A stretch of DNA of 64,000 bases from Marinobacterium sp. LSUCC0821 (GTDB lineage Bacteria; Pseudomonadota; Gammaproteobacteria; Pseudomonadales; Balneatricaceae): positions 581,501-645,500 of the forward strand of contig NZ_CP051666.1 in NCBI RefSeq assembly GCF_012848475.1. Direction: 5' to 3'. Below are positions 25,626 to 32,905 of the stretch, in pieces. Position numbers and translations under genes: made by a program. The notes beneath the pieces are model-generated. The model worked only from the letters and a program-made list of their open reading frames with translations. It had not been told where the DNA came from and did not search any database. Position 1 is the first letter of the stretch, and each line of letters opens with the position of its first letter.

Positions 25626-26924
25626 ATGCGCCCACATTCGCAGCAAAAAACCAACCAGAAACCAGTAGTTATAGCCGGCGCTGGTATTGGCGGTTTATCG
25701 CTGGCATTAACCCTTCAACAGCTCGATGTTCCTTGTTTGATTTTAGAGTCTGTTTCAGAGCTAAAACCTTTAGGTGTTGGTATCAACCTACAACCCAATG
25801 CTGTTCGAGAACTGTTTGAGATGGGCATCACTGCTGAACAACTTGATAAGGTTGGGGTGAGAACCCAAGAGTGGGCGCTGGTGGGTCGTAACGGGCGTGA
25901 AATCTATGCTGAGCCGCGTGGCGAAGCCGCCGGTTATAACTGGCCGCAATACTCAGTTCATCGTGGTCAGTTGCAGATGCTGCTTCACGATACCTTGATC
26001 AGTCGCGGGGGTGCAGATTCGCTTAAACTGGGTTTTAAAGTTGTCAGTTACACAAATCATACTGAAGGTGTATCGGTTATCGCAGAATCGAAAAGTGGCG
26101 AGCGTTTAGAGATAGAAGCCTCGCTTCTTGTTGGTGCAGATGGTTTGCACTCAAATGTGCGTGCTCAGATGTACCCTAATCAACCAGAGCCTCACTGGAG
26201 TGGTGCGATTATGTGGCGTGGCGTCACTATGGGTAAAACACTCCGTACGGATGCTTCATTTATTGGTCTTGGTCATCACGATCACCGCTTGGTTGTCTAC
26301 CCAATTTCACAACCAGATGAGAATGGTCTCTCTGTCATGAACTGGATCGCAGAGATTACAGTCGATACAAAACAGGGCCTACCGACCGGCGACTGGAACC
26401 GTAAAGTTGAGCTTGAAGATTTCCTGGAGCACTTTGCTGATTGGGATTTCGATTGGTTGGATGTGCCTGCAATGCTTAAAGGTGCAGGGGATATCTACGA
26501 ATACCCAATGATTGACCGTGATCCAGTACCAAGTTGGGTTGATGGTCGTGTCGTATTAATTGGCGATGCAGCACATGTTATGTACCCGGTGGGTTCAAAT
26601 GGTGCGAGCCAGGCGATTGTTGATGCGCGTGAATTAGGTGCTGCGTTTATTGCACATGGTGTCGGTGTTGAGGCGATTAACGCTTACGATCAGAAGATGT
26701 GTGGTCCTATTTCAGCTCTAGTGCTGCGCAATCGTGGGTCAGGTCCATTTGGTCTGCTGCGTGAAGTAGATGAGCGCTGTGGCGGTGATTTTGAAGAGAT
26801 CAGCGATGTAATTAGTCAGCAGGAGATGGATGAGTTCATGCATAACTATAAATCTGCTGCGGGTTTTGCCATGGAAGCGCTCAATGCTGCTCCATCAATC
26901 ATTCCTGAAGGGGCGAAGGTTTAA
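25626..26924 (+). CDS. FAD-dependent aromatic-ring monooxygenase
   Basis: Class A flavoprotein monooxygenase, about 432 residues. It has the FAD Rossmann motif VVIAGAGIGGLSLALTLQQ near the N-terminus, the middle DG motif LLVGADGLHSNVR and the GD motif GRVVLIGDAAHVMYPVGSNGASQAIVDA. The family includes salicylate, 3-hydroxybenzoate and phenazine hydroxylases; PhzS-like proteins are also close, so the substrate is open. The ATG at 25626 is preferred because the FAD motif then lies at the usual distance; an in-frame ATG at 25581 is possible, and neither has a strong ribosome site. A Dabb protein starts 1 nt after its stop. Confidence 0.85.
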   Translation: MRPHSQQKTNQKPVVIAGAGIGGLSLALTLQQLDVPCLILESVSELKPLGVGINLQPNAVRELFEMGITAEQLDKVGVRTQEWALVGRNGREIYAEPRGEAAGYNWPQYSVHRGQLQMLLHDTLISRGGADSLKLGFKVVSYTNHTEGVSVIAESKSGERLEIEASLLVGADGLHSNVRAQMYPNQPEPHWSGAIMWRGVTMGKTLRTDASFIGLGHHDHRLVVYPISQPDENGLSVMNWIAEITVDTKQGLPTGDWNRKVELEDFLEHFADWDFDWLDVPAMLKGAGDIYEYPMIDRDPVPSWVDGRVVLIGDAAHVMYPVGSNGASQAIVDARELGAAFIAHGVGVEAINAYDQKMCGPISALVLRNRGSGPFGLLREVDERCGGDFEEISDVISQQEMDEFMHNYKSAAGFAMEALNAAPSIIPEGAKV

Positions 26925-26925
26925 G

Positions 26926-27222
26926 ATGTTACAGCACTACATCACACTGAAGTTTAAAGAGGGTACACCCGAAGCACATCGCGATGAGTTTTGTCGTCGC
27001 ATGTTGGCTTTGCAGGAGAGTATCGATGAGGTTAAAGAGATTCAAATAGGTCGCGATATCGTCAATGAGGCGCGCTCTTGGCATCTACTTATAAAGTTAG
27101 TTGTAGCAGATATTGATTCTCTTAAACGTTATCAAGCGCATCCTGAACATCAGGCACTCATTGCATTTAATGGTCCATATGTGGATGTGATAGGCGTAGT
27201 TGATTTTAATAACTTTATATAA
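26926..27222 (+). CDS. Dabb (stress-responsive A/B barrel) domain protein
   Basis: 98-residue dimeric alpha/beta-barrel protein: MLQHYITLKFKEGTPEAHRDEF, KEIQIGRDI, SWHLLIKLVVADIDSLKRYQAHPEHQAL. The HPxH-like ending (HPEHQAL) is characteristic of Dabb proteins, several of which are small catabolic or cofactor-free enzymes. The start ATG follows the monooxygenase stop by one base, so the two are co-translated and probably act in one pathway. Its reaction here is unknown. Confidence 0.85.
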   Translation: MLQHYITLKFKEGTPEAHRDEFCRRMLALQESIDEVKEIQIGRDIVNEARSWHLLIKLVVADIDSLKRYQAHPEHQALIAFNGPYVDVIGVVDFNNFI

Positions 27223-27257
27223 TTTCAATAATTTAAGCTATCTTTCTATTCTGATTT

Positions 27258-28085
27258 ATGAGCAATACGATGTCCTTGGATACAATTAAAAATAACAAAA
27301 TCAATGTTGAGACCTATGGCTCAGGAGATCGTAAGGTCGTTGCGCTCCATTGTGCGCTTGGTCGCGCAGCGAGTTGGAAACAGTATGGTGCAATGTTCGA
27401 TAGCGAAATTACGCTAAAAGCTCCTGATTGGCCTGGTCATGGTAAAAGTGCACCTTGGCAAGATACAGGACTAATGCGTATGACCGCTCGCGATATTGTT
27501 GCAGAGTTGGTCGGCGATGAGTCTGTTGATCTCGTTGGGCACAGCTATGGAGGAATGGTCGCACTCGAGTATGCTGCACGCAATCCAGAGAAAGTGCGCT
27601 CGCTAACACTCATTGAGCCAATCTATCTTGCTGTTGCTGGTGAAGATGACCGCCCTGTATTAGATGACTACCTAGCTCAGATGCAGCCCCATTTTGATGC
27701 CCTTGCAGAGGGTCGCAATAAGGAAGCTGCTGAAATCTTTATGGATATCTGGGGTGGCGGTACACGCCTAGCGGATCTTCCCGAACCTGCACAGGTTGGA
27801 CTGTCACATCAAATTCCAGTTGTAGATGCCTGTAAGCCTGGTGATGAAACAGGGGTAGAAGAGCGAGATACTTTAGCCCGTTTATCTTCACTCGAGATGC
27901 CGATGACTATGATCTATGGTGAGAAAACTCTGCCTGTTGTTAAAACAGTAATGACGGGATTGAAGGCACGTATGCCTCACGCGGCACTCGTTGAGGTGGC
28001 GGATGCTGCCCATATGGCACCAATGACGCACTCAAAAGAGATTAGTGAACAACTACAAGCGCTATGGGCATCTGACGTCGCTTAA
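27258..28085 (+). CDS. Alpha/beta hydrolase
   Basis: 275-residue alpha/beta-hydrolase fold enzyme. The nucleophile elbow is GHSYGG, the oxyanion region is LHCALGRAASW, PDWPGHGKS precedes strand 5, and the catalytic acid and His lie in MTMIYGEKT and DAAHMAPMTHS. Such enzymes follow ring hydroxylation or cleavage steps, as lactonases or C-C hydrolases. It sits 35 nt after the Dabb gene and before a strong terminator, closing a three-gene unit with the FAD monooxygenase. The substrate cannot be read from the sequence. Confidence 0.87.
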   Translation: MSNTMSLDTIKNNKINVETYGSGDRKVVALHCALGRAASWKQYGAMFDSEITLKAPDWPGHGKSAPWQDTGLMRMTARDIVAELVGDESVDLVGHSYGGMVALEYAARNPEKVRSLTLIEPIYLAVAGEDDRPVLDDYLAQMQPHFDALAEGRNKEAAEIFMDIWGGGTRLADLPEPAQVGLSHQIPVVDACKPGDETGVEERDTLARLSSLEMPMTMIYGEKTLPVVKTVMTGLKARMPHAALVEVADAAHMAPMTHSKEISEQLQALWASDVA

Positions 28086-28110
28086 TAGTTGTTTTAATTG
28101 GTCTGAATAA

Positions 28111-28145
28111 AAAATGGCGTGCAGCTCTTCACTGCACGCCATTTT
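28111..28145. terminator. Strong intrinsic terminator, bidirectional
   Basis: AAAATGGCGTGCAG and CTGCACGCCATTTT are perfect 14-bp arms around a 7-nt loop, between the hydrolase and the convergent aldo/keto reductase gene. Confidence 0.93.
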
Positions 28146-28172
28146 TGTTTTTCTATAGGTTTTTCTAGAGAG

Positions 28173-29159
28173 TTAAGCGAACTCTTCAGTATCTATCTCA
28201 ACCTGTTGTGCTGCGCTGTAACGCTCACCCGCAATAGTTGATCGGTTAATAAGCTGTTCCAAATCTGCGACTATATCAGCACCTAGCGTAACCTCAGTAG
28301 CGCCAAGGTTATCACGCATGTGAGATACGAAACGGGTACCAGGAATAGATACGATCGATGGGTCTTTAGCGCGGATCCAAGCCAATGCAAGTTGAGCTGG
28401 TGTGCAGCCAGCGCGCTCAGCTATCGCTACGTACTCTTTCAGTAGCGCTTTGTTCTGGCCGAAGTTCTCAGGATAGAAACGTGGCATTGCACGACGAATA
28501 TCCTTATCCGCTAGTGCGTCCACATCATCGATAGTCAGACTTAGGAAACCACGCGCTAGAGGGCTAAAAGCGACAAAGGTTACATCTAGCTCACGGCAGG
28601 TATCGAGTACTGCGATCTCTGCGTTACGAGTCCAGAGCGAGTACTCAGTCTGAATAGCAGCTACTGGGTGCTCTTTGTGAGCGCGACGCAAAGTTTCAGC
28701 AGACATCTCTGATAGGCCGTAGTTGGCAATCTTACCTTCAGCAATGAGATCCTTCATTGCGCCTGCGCTCTCTTCAATTGGTACATTGGCGTCCAAGCGG
28801 TGAAGGTAGTAGAGGTCAATCTGTTCTGTCTGAAGACGGCGTAGGCTCGCTTCACACTGTGCTTTAATTGTCTCTGGACGGCCATCTAATGCTTTGCCTG
28901 TTTGTGGGTCTACGTAGAGAACACACTTGCTGGCTAGGAATACTTCATCGCGGAAGCCTTTAATCGCTTCACCAACCAGTTTCTCATTCTTACCGCCGCC
29001 GTATAGTGTCGCTGTATCGTAGTGGCGGTAACCCATTTCAAATGCTTCACGGAATCCCTTAATTGCTTCATCGTCTGCAACAGGTGTGTTGTAGGCGTGG
29101 GACATATTCATACAGCCGAGGCCAATTGGGTTATTTCGTAGCATCGAAAGCTTGCTCAT
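28173..29159 (-). CDS. Aldo/keto reductase
   Basis: 328-residue NADPH-dependent oxidoreductase with a TIM-barrel fold. The catalytic tetrad is visible: Asp and Tyr in YRHYDTATLYG, Lys in VFLASKCV and His in DLYYLHRLD. The C-terminal LAWIRAKDPSIVSIPGTR motif binds the cofactor. It resembles the AKR11/YajO-like group of general aldehyde reductases. It is monocistronic, with convergent and co-directional neighbours separated by terminators or hairpins. Confidence 0.9.
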   Translation of the reverse strand: MSKLSMLRNNPIGLGCMNMSHAYNTPVADDEAIKGFREAFEMGYRHYDTATLYGGGKNEKLVGEAIKGFRDEVFLASKCVLYVDPQTGKALDGRPETIKAQCEASLRRLQTEQIDLYYLHRLDANVPIEESAGAMKDLIAEGKIANYGLSEMSAETLRRAHKEHPVAAIQTEYSLWTRNAEIAVLDTCRELDVTFVAFSPLARGFLSLTIDDVDALADKDIRRAMPRFYPENFGQNKALLKEYVAIAERAGCTPAQLALAWIRAKDPSIVSIPGTRFVSHMRDNLGATEVTLGADIVADLEQLINRSTIAGERYSAAQQVEIDTEEFA

Positions 29160-29242
29160 TGGAATTCCTTAAAGCGTTATAACAATAGTGGGTGCAAGGG
29201 TAACAGGGAATGGGGAATTATTGTAGAAGGGAGGTAGCAGGG

Positions 29243-29271
29243 AGGTGACTGTCCCAGAGGGGGAGTCACCT
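29243..29271. other. Hairpin between tpx and the aldo/keto reductase gene
   Basis: AGGTGACT (29243-29250) and AGTCACCT (29264-29271) are perfect 8-bp arms; the 13-nt loop GTCCCAGAGGGGG can pair further. No T-run follows on either strand, so it is more likely a dispersed palindrome or mRNA-stability element than a terminator. Confidence 0.5.
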
Positions 29272-29290
29272 AAAGATCTTATCCTGCAGC

Positions 29291-29791
29291 TTAAGATTGC
29301 GCTGCAGCTAACGCAGCTTCGTAGTTAGGCTCTTGCGCAATTTCAGGGACTAGCTCGCCATGAATGATCTTGCCATCACGAATAACAACCACTGCACGAG
29401 CTAGCAGGCCTTTCATACCAGAATCGATAATCTCAACACCAAAGGTCTTGCCGAAATCGCTGTTACGGAAGGTCGATGCATTGCTGACCTTCTCTAGACC
29501 CTCTGCGCCACAGAAACGTGACTGTGCAAAAGGTAGGTCTGCAGATACGTTTATCACTTCAACACCAGCAACGTCGTTTAGTTTTGCATTAAAGGTACGA
29601 ACAGAGGTCGCACAGGTTGGTGTGTCGATGCTTGGGAAGATATTTAACACCACAGTTTTACCGCTAAGATCAGCAAGGCTGAAGTCCTGGAGGTTTGCAC
29701 CTGTGAGTGTGAAGTTAGGGCATGCGCTACCGGTTGCTGGTAGGTCGCCACAGGTATTTAACGCTTCGCCGCGTCGTGAGAGTAGTGCCAT
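29291..29791 (-). CDS. tpx: Thiol peroxidase (atypical 2-Cys peroxiredoxin)
   Basis: 166-residue Tpx that reduces hydroperoxides with thioredoxin as donor. Peroxidatic Cys C60 lies in FPSIDTPTCATSVR and resolving Cys C94 in QSRFCGAEGL, the spacing typical of Tpx. FGVEIIDSGMKGLLARAVVVI is also conserved. It has an AAAGGAG ribosome site. It is probably cytosolic or periplasm-free, with no signal sequence. Confidence 0.95.
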   Translation of the reverse strand: MALLSRRGEALNTCGDLPATGSACPNFTLTGANLQDFSLADLSGKTVVLNIFPSIDTPTCATSVRTFNAKLNDVAGVEVINVSADLPFAQSRFCGAEGLEKVSNASTFRNSDFGKTFGVEIIDSGMKGLLARAVVVIRDGKIIHGELVPEIAQEPNYEAALAAAQS

Positions 29792-29884
29792 GGTAGAGCT
29801 CCTTTCTTAAATAACACTTTGTGTACGCAGAGCTTGCCAGCAAAGATCTCACAAAGCGACGAATAGTTGTTTCGTTGAGTGATT

Positions 29885-30079
29885 TTATTCACTCGCGCCC
29901 ATCGCTTGTTTAATTTTCTGGTCTGTTTTGTATTGGCTGAGCGCATATACGGACCAAATGGCTGCTGGAATCCAGCCGATTAGAGTTAGTTGTAATATGA
30001 GGCAGATGATGCCGGCAAAAGGGCGACCGATGGTAAAGAATTGGAGCCAAGGTAGTAGAAGGGCGAGTAACAGTCTCAT
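29885..30079 (-). CDS. YqaE/Pmp3-family small membrane protein
   Basis: 64-residue protein with two hydrophobic segments: LLLALLLPWLQFFTIGRPFAGIICLILQLTLIGWIPAAIWSVYAL. The pattern of a polar G-R-P turn followed by LxLIGWIPAAIWAVYxL is the Pmp3/UPF0057 signature; members affect membrane potential and stress tolerance in yeast and plants, with little known in bacteria. The start ATG at 30079 has AAAGGAG upstream; a longer in-frame stretch to 30220 crosses a terminator and is not coding. Confidence 0.8.
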   Translation of the reverse strand: MRLLLALLLPWLQFFTIGRPFAGIICLILQLTLIGWIPAAIWSVYALSQYKTDQKIKQAMGASE

Positions 30080-30138
30080 AAGTTCTCCTTTGTGTAATGG
30101 ATATCTTAACTGTAGTTCATGGTTAGAAATTTGCGCGA

Positions 30139-30166
30139 AAAAAAACCGGCTGCTGCCGGTTTTTTT
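30139..30166. terminator. Terminator of the thiolase gene
   Basis: A-run plus CCGGC, TGCT loop, then GCCGG plus a T-run; symmetrical, so active in both directions. It lies 13 nt after the thiolase stop. Confidence 0.9.
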
Positions 30167-30179
30167 AATGGATCTTTGA

Positions 30180-31361
30180 TTAAACGCGTTCGAAGATAAC
30201 TGCGATACCCTGACCACCACCGATACACATGGTTACAAGTGCATACTTGCCACCAGTACGGTGAAGTTCGTAGATCGCTTTAGTTGCGATAAACGCACCA
30301 GAACAGCCTACTGGGTGACCAAGTGCAATTGCACCACCGTTAGGGTTTGTCTTATCTGCTGGTAGACCTAAGCCTTTAGCAACTGCAATAGCTTGAGCCG
30401 CAAATGCTTCGTTCGACTCGATCACATCCATATCTGCAATTGTTAGACCCGCTTTCTCTAGGGCTAACTTAGAAGATGGAATAGGACCTTCACCCATTAC
30501 ATCGTTTGGTACGCCGGCAACTGCGTAAGATTTGATCTTAGCGATCGCTTTCTGACCATTCTTTGCAGCAGTCTCTGCGTCAGCAAGTACAAGGAATGCC
30601 GCGCCATCGTTAACGCCTGATGCGTTACCCGCAGTCACTGTGCCATCTTTTTTGAATGCAGGGCGCATTGCACCAAGCTTCTCTACAGTTGCACCTGGTT
30701 TTGGATGCTCGTCGGTATCGAAAACCACATCGCCTTTGCGTGTTTTGATAGTGATAGGAACGATCTGCTCTTTGAAGCGACCCTCTTCAATTGCGATCGC
30801 TGCACGACGCTGAGACTCAGCAGCAAATGCATCTTGCTCTTCACGAGTGATGTTCCATTTTTCAGCAAGGTTTTCTGCAGTGATACCCATGTGGCCAGCG
30901 CCGAATGGGTCGGTAAGTACTGCAACCATCGCATCGATCATTTGAGTGTCACCCATGCGCGCACCGGAACGCATAGCTGGTGCCATGTATGTACCACGTG
31001 ACATCGATTCAACACCGCCACCAATACCGTAGTCACAATCACCAAGCATGATCTGCTGAGCAGTTGATACGACAGCCTGTAGGCCTGAAGAACAAAGACG
31101 GTTAACCGCCATCGCCACAGATGACATAGGGAGACCCGCCTGGATAGAAGCGACACGCGCTACGTACGGGTAGCGGCTCTCAGTAGGGATACAGTTACCT
31201 ACAGTCACATAGTTGATCTGGTTAGGATCTACGGCTGAACGGTTAACTGCTTCTTTCATTACCTGGCCAGCTAGCTCAGCAGGCTCGATAGAGCTAAGGC
31301 TGCCACCGAAGGCACCAATTGCTGAACGAACAGCACTAAGAACGACTACTTCACGTGTCAT
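30180..31361 (-). CDS. Acetyl-CoA acetyltransferase / beta-ketothiolase
   Basis: 393-residue thiolase. The catalytic residues are C90 in NRLCSSGLQ, His in GGAIALGHPVGCSG and the second Cys in TMCIGGGQG. It condenses or cleaves acyl-CoAs with acetyl-CoA. The YPYVARVASIQAGLPMSSVAMAVN segment suggests the BktB/PhaA branch, which would fit with the two phasin genes and PHA synthesis in this organism, but degradation roles are equally possible. The ATG at 31361 is chosen since AAGGAG is 8 nt away; an ATG two codons upstream is too close to it. Confidence 0.9.
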   Translation of the reverse strand: MTREVVVLSAVRSAIGAFGGSLSSIEPAELAGQVMKEAVNRSAVDPNQINYVTVGNCIPTESRYPYVARVASIQAGLPMSSVAMAVNRLCSSGLQAVVSTAQQIMLGDCDYGIGGGVESMSRGTYMAPAMRSGARMGDTQMIDAMVAVLTDPFGAGHMGITAENLAEKWNITREEQDAFAAESQRRAAIAIEEGRFKEQIVPITIKTRKGDVVFDTDEHPKPGATVEKLGAMRPAFKKDGTVTAGNASGVNDGAAFLVLADAETAAKNGQKAIAKIKSYAVAGVPNDVMGEGPIPSSKLALEKAGLTIADMDVIESNEAFAAQAIAVAKGLGLPADKTNPNGGAIALGHPVGCSGAFIATKAIYELHRTGGKYALVTMCIGGGQGIAVIFERV

Positions 31362-31479
31362 TTGCATATCTCCTTATGCGTAATTTATTTCGCGTAACAC
31401 GAATATAGCTAGAAAATGCGACAAATGCATGAATATGTCGATTAGACTTGAGCATTAGAGAGGTGCACAAATGGCGCAG

Positions 31480-32226
31480 TTATTGGACCTTTGCTTGGGT
31501 GTTAAGACGGCGCATCTCTGCGTCAAAAGCCACCTGAAGCGCTTCACGAACGTGGCGGACATGGTCCATTGCTGCAGTTCGCGCCCAAGCTGCTTGCCCT
31601 GTACTCACCGCTTGGTAGATCTCACGGTGGTGCTTTTCAATGAGGTGCTTAAAGCCTTCCTCTTTGTCGAAGTGGTCTACCGATGCTTCAACACTAATAA
31701 GAGTCAGCTCTTTTAAGCTTGAGAGGGTATGGATCAATACTGAGTTGTGTGAGGCTTCGATTATACGCCTATGAAAATCGTGGTCGAGTGAAGCGTCCCA
31801 TTTGGGTGATAGATTCTCCATCGCTTTAAACGCTTCTCGAATTCGGTGCTGATCACGGGCGGTGGCACGCTGTGCTGCAAGGAAACAGGCCTGTCCTTCT
31901 AGCTGTTCACGCACTTCAAGAATCTCTATGACGGCCTTTGGATCATGCCCAAAAAGGTTCATGACTGCTGAGTTCGATCTCTTATCGGTGAGGGCACATG
32001 AGACGAATGAGCCGCGGCCATGGTGGGTCTCAATAATTCCTTTGCCGGAAAGGATATGGAGTGCTTCACGCACAATAGCGCGAGATACTCCAAGGCGAGT
32101 TGATAGGGCGCGCTCTGATGGAATCTTCGCTTCCGGACCTAATTCGCCATCAGTAATCATCTTGTGTAGATAGTTGGTTACAGAGGCTACTGCTGTTGAG
32201 CCATGTTCGATCATAGATTTCGCCAT
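31480..32226 (-). CDS. FCD-type GntR-family regulator (GlcC-like)
   Basis: About 249 residues. N-terminal GntR winged helix: YLHKMITDGELGPEAKIPSERALSTRLGVSRAIVREALHILSGKGIIETHHGRGSFV; C-terminal FCD ligand domain with DHDFHRRIIEASHN and a metal-type His late in MDHVRHVREAL. FadR/PdhR/GlcC subfamily regulators bind TGGTNNNACCA sites, and one such site lies just upstream of the ATG at 32226. A GTG at 32256 would extend the frame over that operator, which argues for the shorter form; no strong ribosome site settles it. It is divergent from glcGDEF, so glycolate or a related acid is the likely signal. Confidence 0.85.
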   Translation of the reverse strand: MAKSMIEHGSTAVASVTNYLHKMITDGELGPEAKIPSERALSTRLGVSRAIVREALHILSGKGIIETHHGRGSFVSCALTDKRSNSAVMNLFGHDPKAVIEILEVREQLEGQACFLAAQRATARDQHRIREAFKAMENLSPKWDASLDHDFHRRIIEASHNSVLIHTLSSLKELTLISVEASVDHFDKEEGFKHLIEKHHREIYQAVSTGQAAWARTAAMDHVRHVREALQVAFDAEMRRLNTQAKVQ

Positions 32227-32237
32227 TCGAAAGGTTT

Positions 32238-32248
32238 TGGTCAGACCA
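32238..32248. promoter_or_regulatory. FCD-regulator operator, perfect TGGTCAGACCA
   Basis: TGGTCAGACCA is the canonical palindrome of the FadR/PdhR/GlcC group (TGGT-N3-ACCA). It is 12 nt upstream of the regulator's ATG at 32226, consistent with autoregulation. Confidence 0.72.
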
Positions 32249-32349
32249 GTTTGCACTTTTTCTCGTTGATCCCCAATGTTTACTTGGGGTTGAATATCAT
32301 TTCCTGAGAAACGGCGCTTGCTTAATCAAATTTGTACTTAGATTACTGC

Positions 32350-32360
32350 TGGTCATACCA
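32350..32360. promoter_or_regulatory. FCD-regulator operator, TGGTCATACCA, upstream of glcG
   Basis: TGGTCATACCA is a second copy of the TGGT-N3-ACCA palindrome, 94 nt before glcG. A weaker relative, CGGTCTAACCA, starts near 32416. Both are in the gap between the divergent regulator and the glc operon, where control of glc transcription is expected. Confidence 0.68.
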
Positions 32361-32443
32361 CTATGTAAAGCGATCTTTAATACTGTACAAAGTCCGAAAG
32401 AACGGATGTGTTATCCGGTCTAACCACTGTTAGATGGAGTTGT

Positions 32444-32875
32444 ATGATGATTGAGATTAAGCGTTTAGATATATCAGATGCACGTTTGTTAATTGCTGGT
32501 GCCGCTCAGAAGGCTAATGAGATCGGAGTGCCGATGTGTATAGCTATTACCGACGAGTCGGGCAACCTGGTCGCCTTTGAACGTATGGATGGCGGTAAGA
32601 TTACCAGTGTAACGATTGCACAGGACAAAGCGTTTACGGCTGCAGCAGCGCGTAAAGCAACTCACGAGTATAACGCCGCATGTACGCCGGGCTCTCTCGT
32701 GTTTGGTATTCATACTTCTATGGGTGGTCGTCTATGTGTAGTAGGCGGTGGATATCCGGTAGAGATTGATGGACAGGTTGTGGGTGGTATCGGTTTAAGT
32801 TCCGGTACCCCGATGCAAGATATGGAGTGTGCGCAAGCCGGACTTGAGTATTGGCTTGCAAACCGTGGAGCGTAA
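32444..32875 (+). CDS. glcG: GlcG/HbpS-family heme-binding-type protein
   Basis: 143-residue protein with the GlcG/HbpS pattern: AAQKANEIGVPMCIAITDESGNLVAFERMDGG, IAQDKAFTAAAAR and GGRLCVVGGGYPVEIDGQVVGGIGLSSGT. GlcG proteins accompany glycolate oxidase operons; related HbpS proteins bind heme, but the role of GlcG is unsettled. ATGs at 32444 and 32447 are both near TGGAG. It is the first gene of the glc operon here, whereas in E. coli glcG follows glcF. Confidence 0.85.
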   Translation: MMIEIKRLDISDARLLIAGAAQKANEIGVPMCIAITDESGNLVAFERMDGGKITSVTIAQDKAFTAAAARKATHEYNAACTPGSLVFGIHTSMGGRLCVVGGGYPVEIDGQVVGGIGLSSGTPMQDMECAQAGLEYWLANRGA

Positions 32876-32905
32876 AGTTCCTTATTAAATTGTTTGGAGA
32901 GCGTA

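Noticed and set aside
29885-30220. A longer 111-codon version of the YqaE/Pmp3 gene
   Set aside because: The extra part crosses the thiolase terminator, and the ribosome site belongs to the ATG at 30079.
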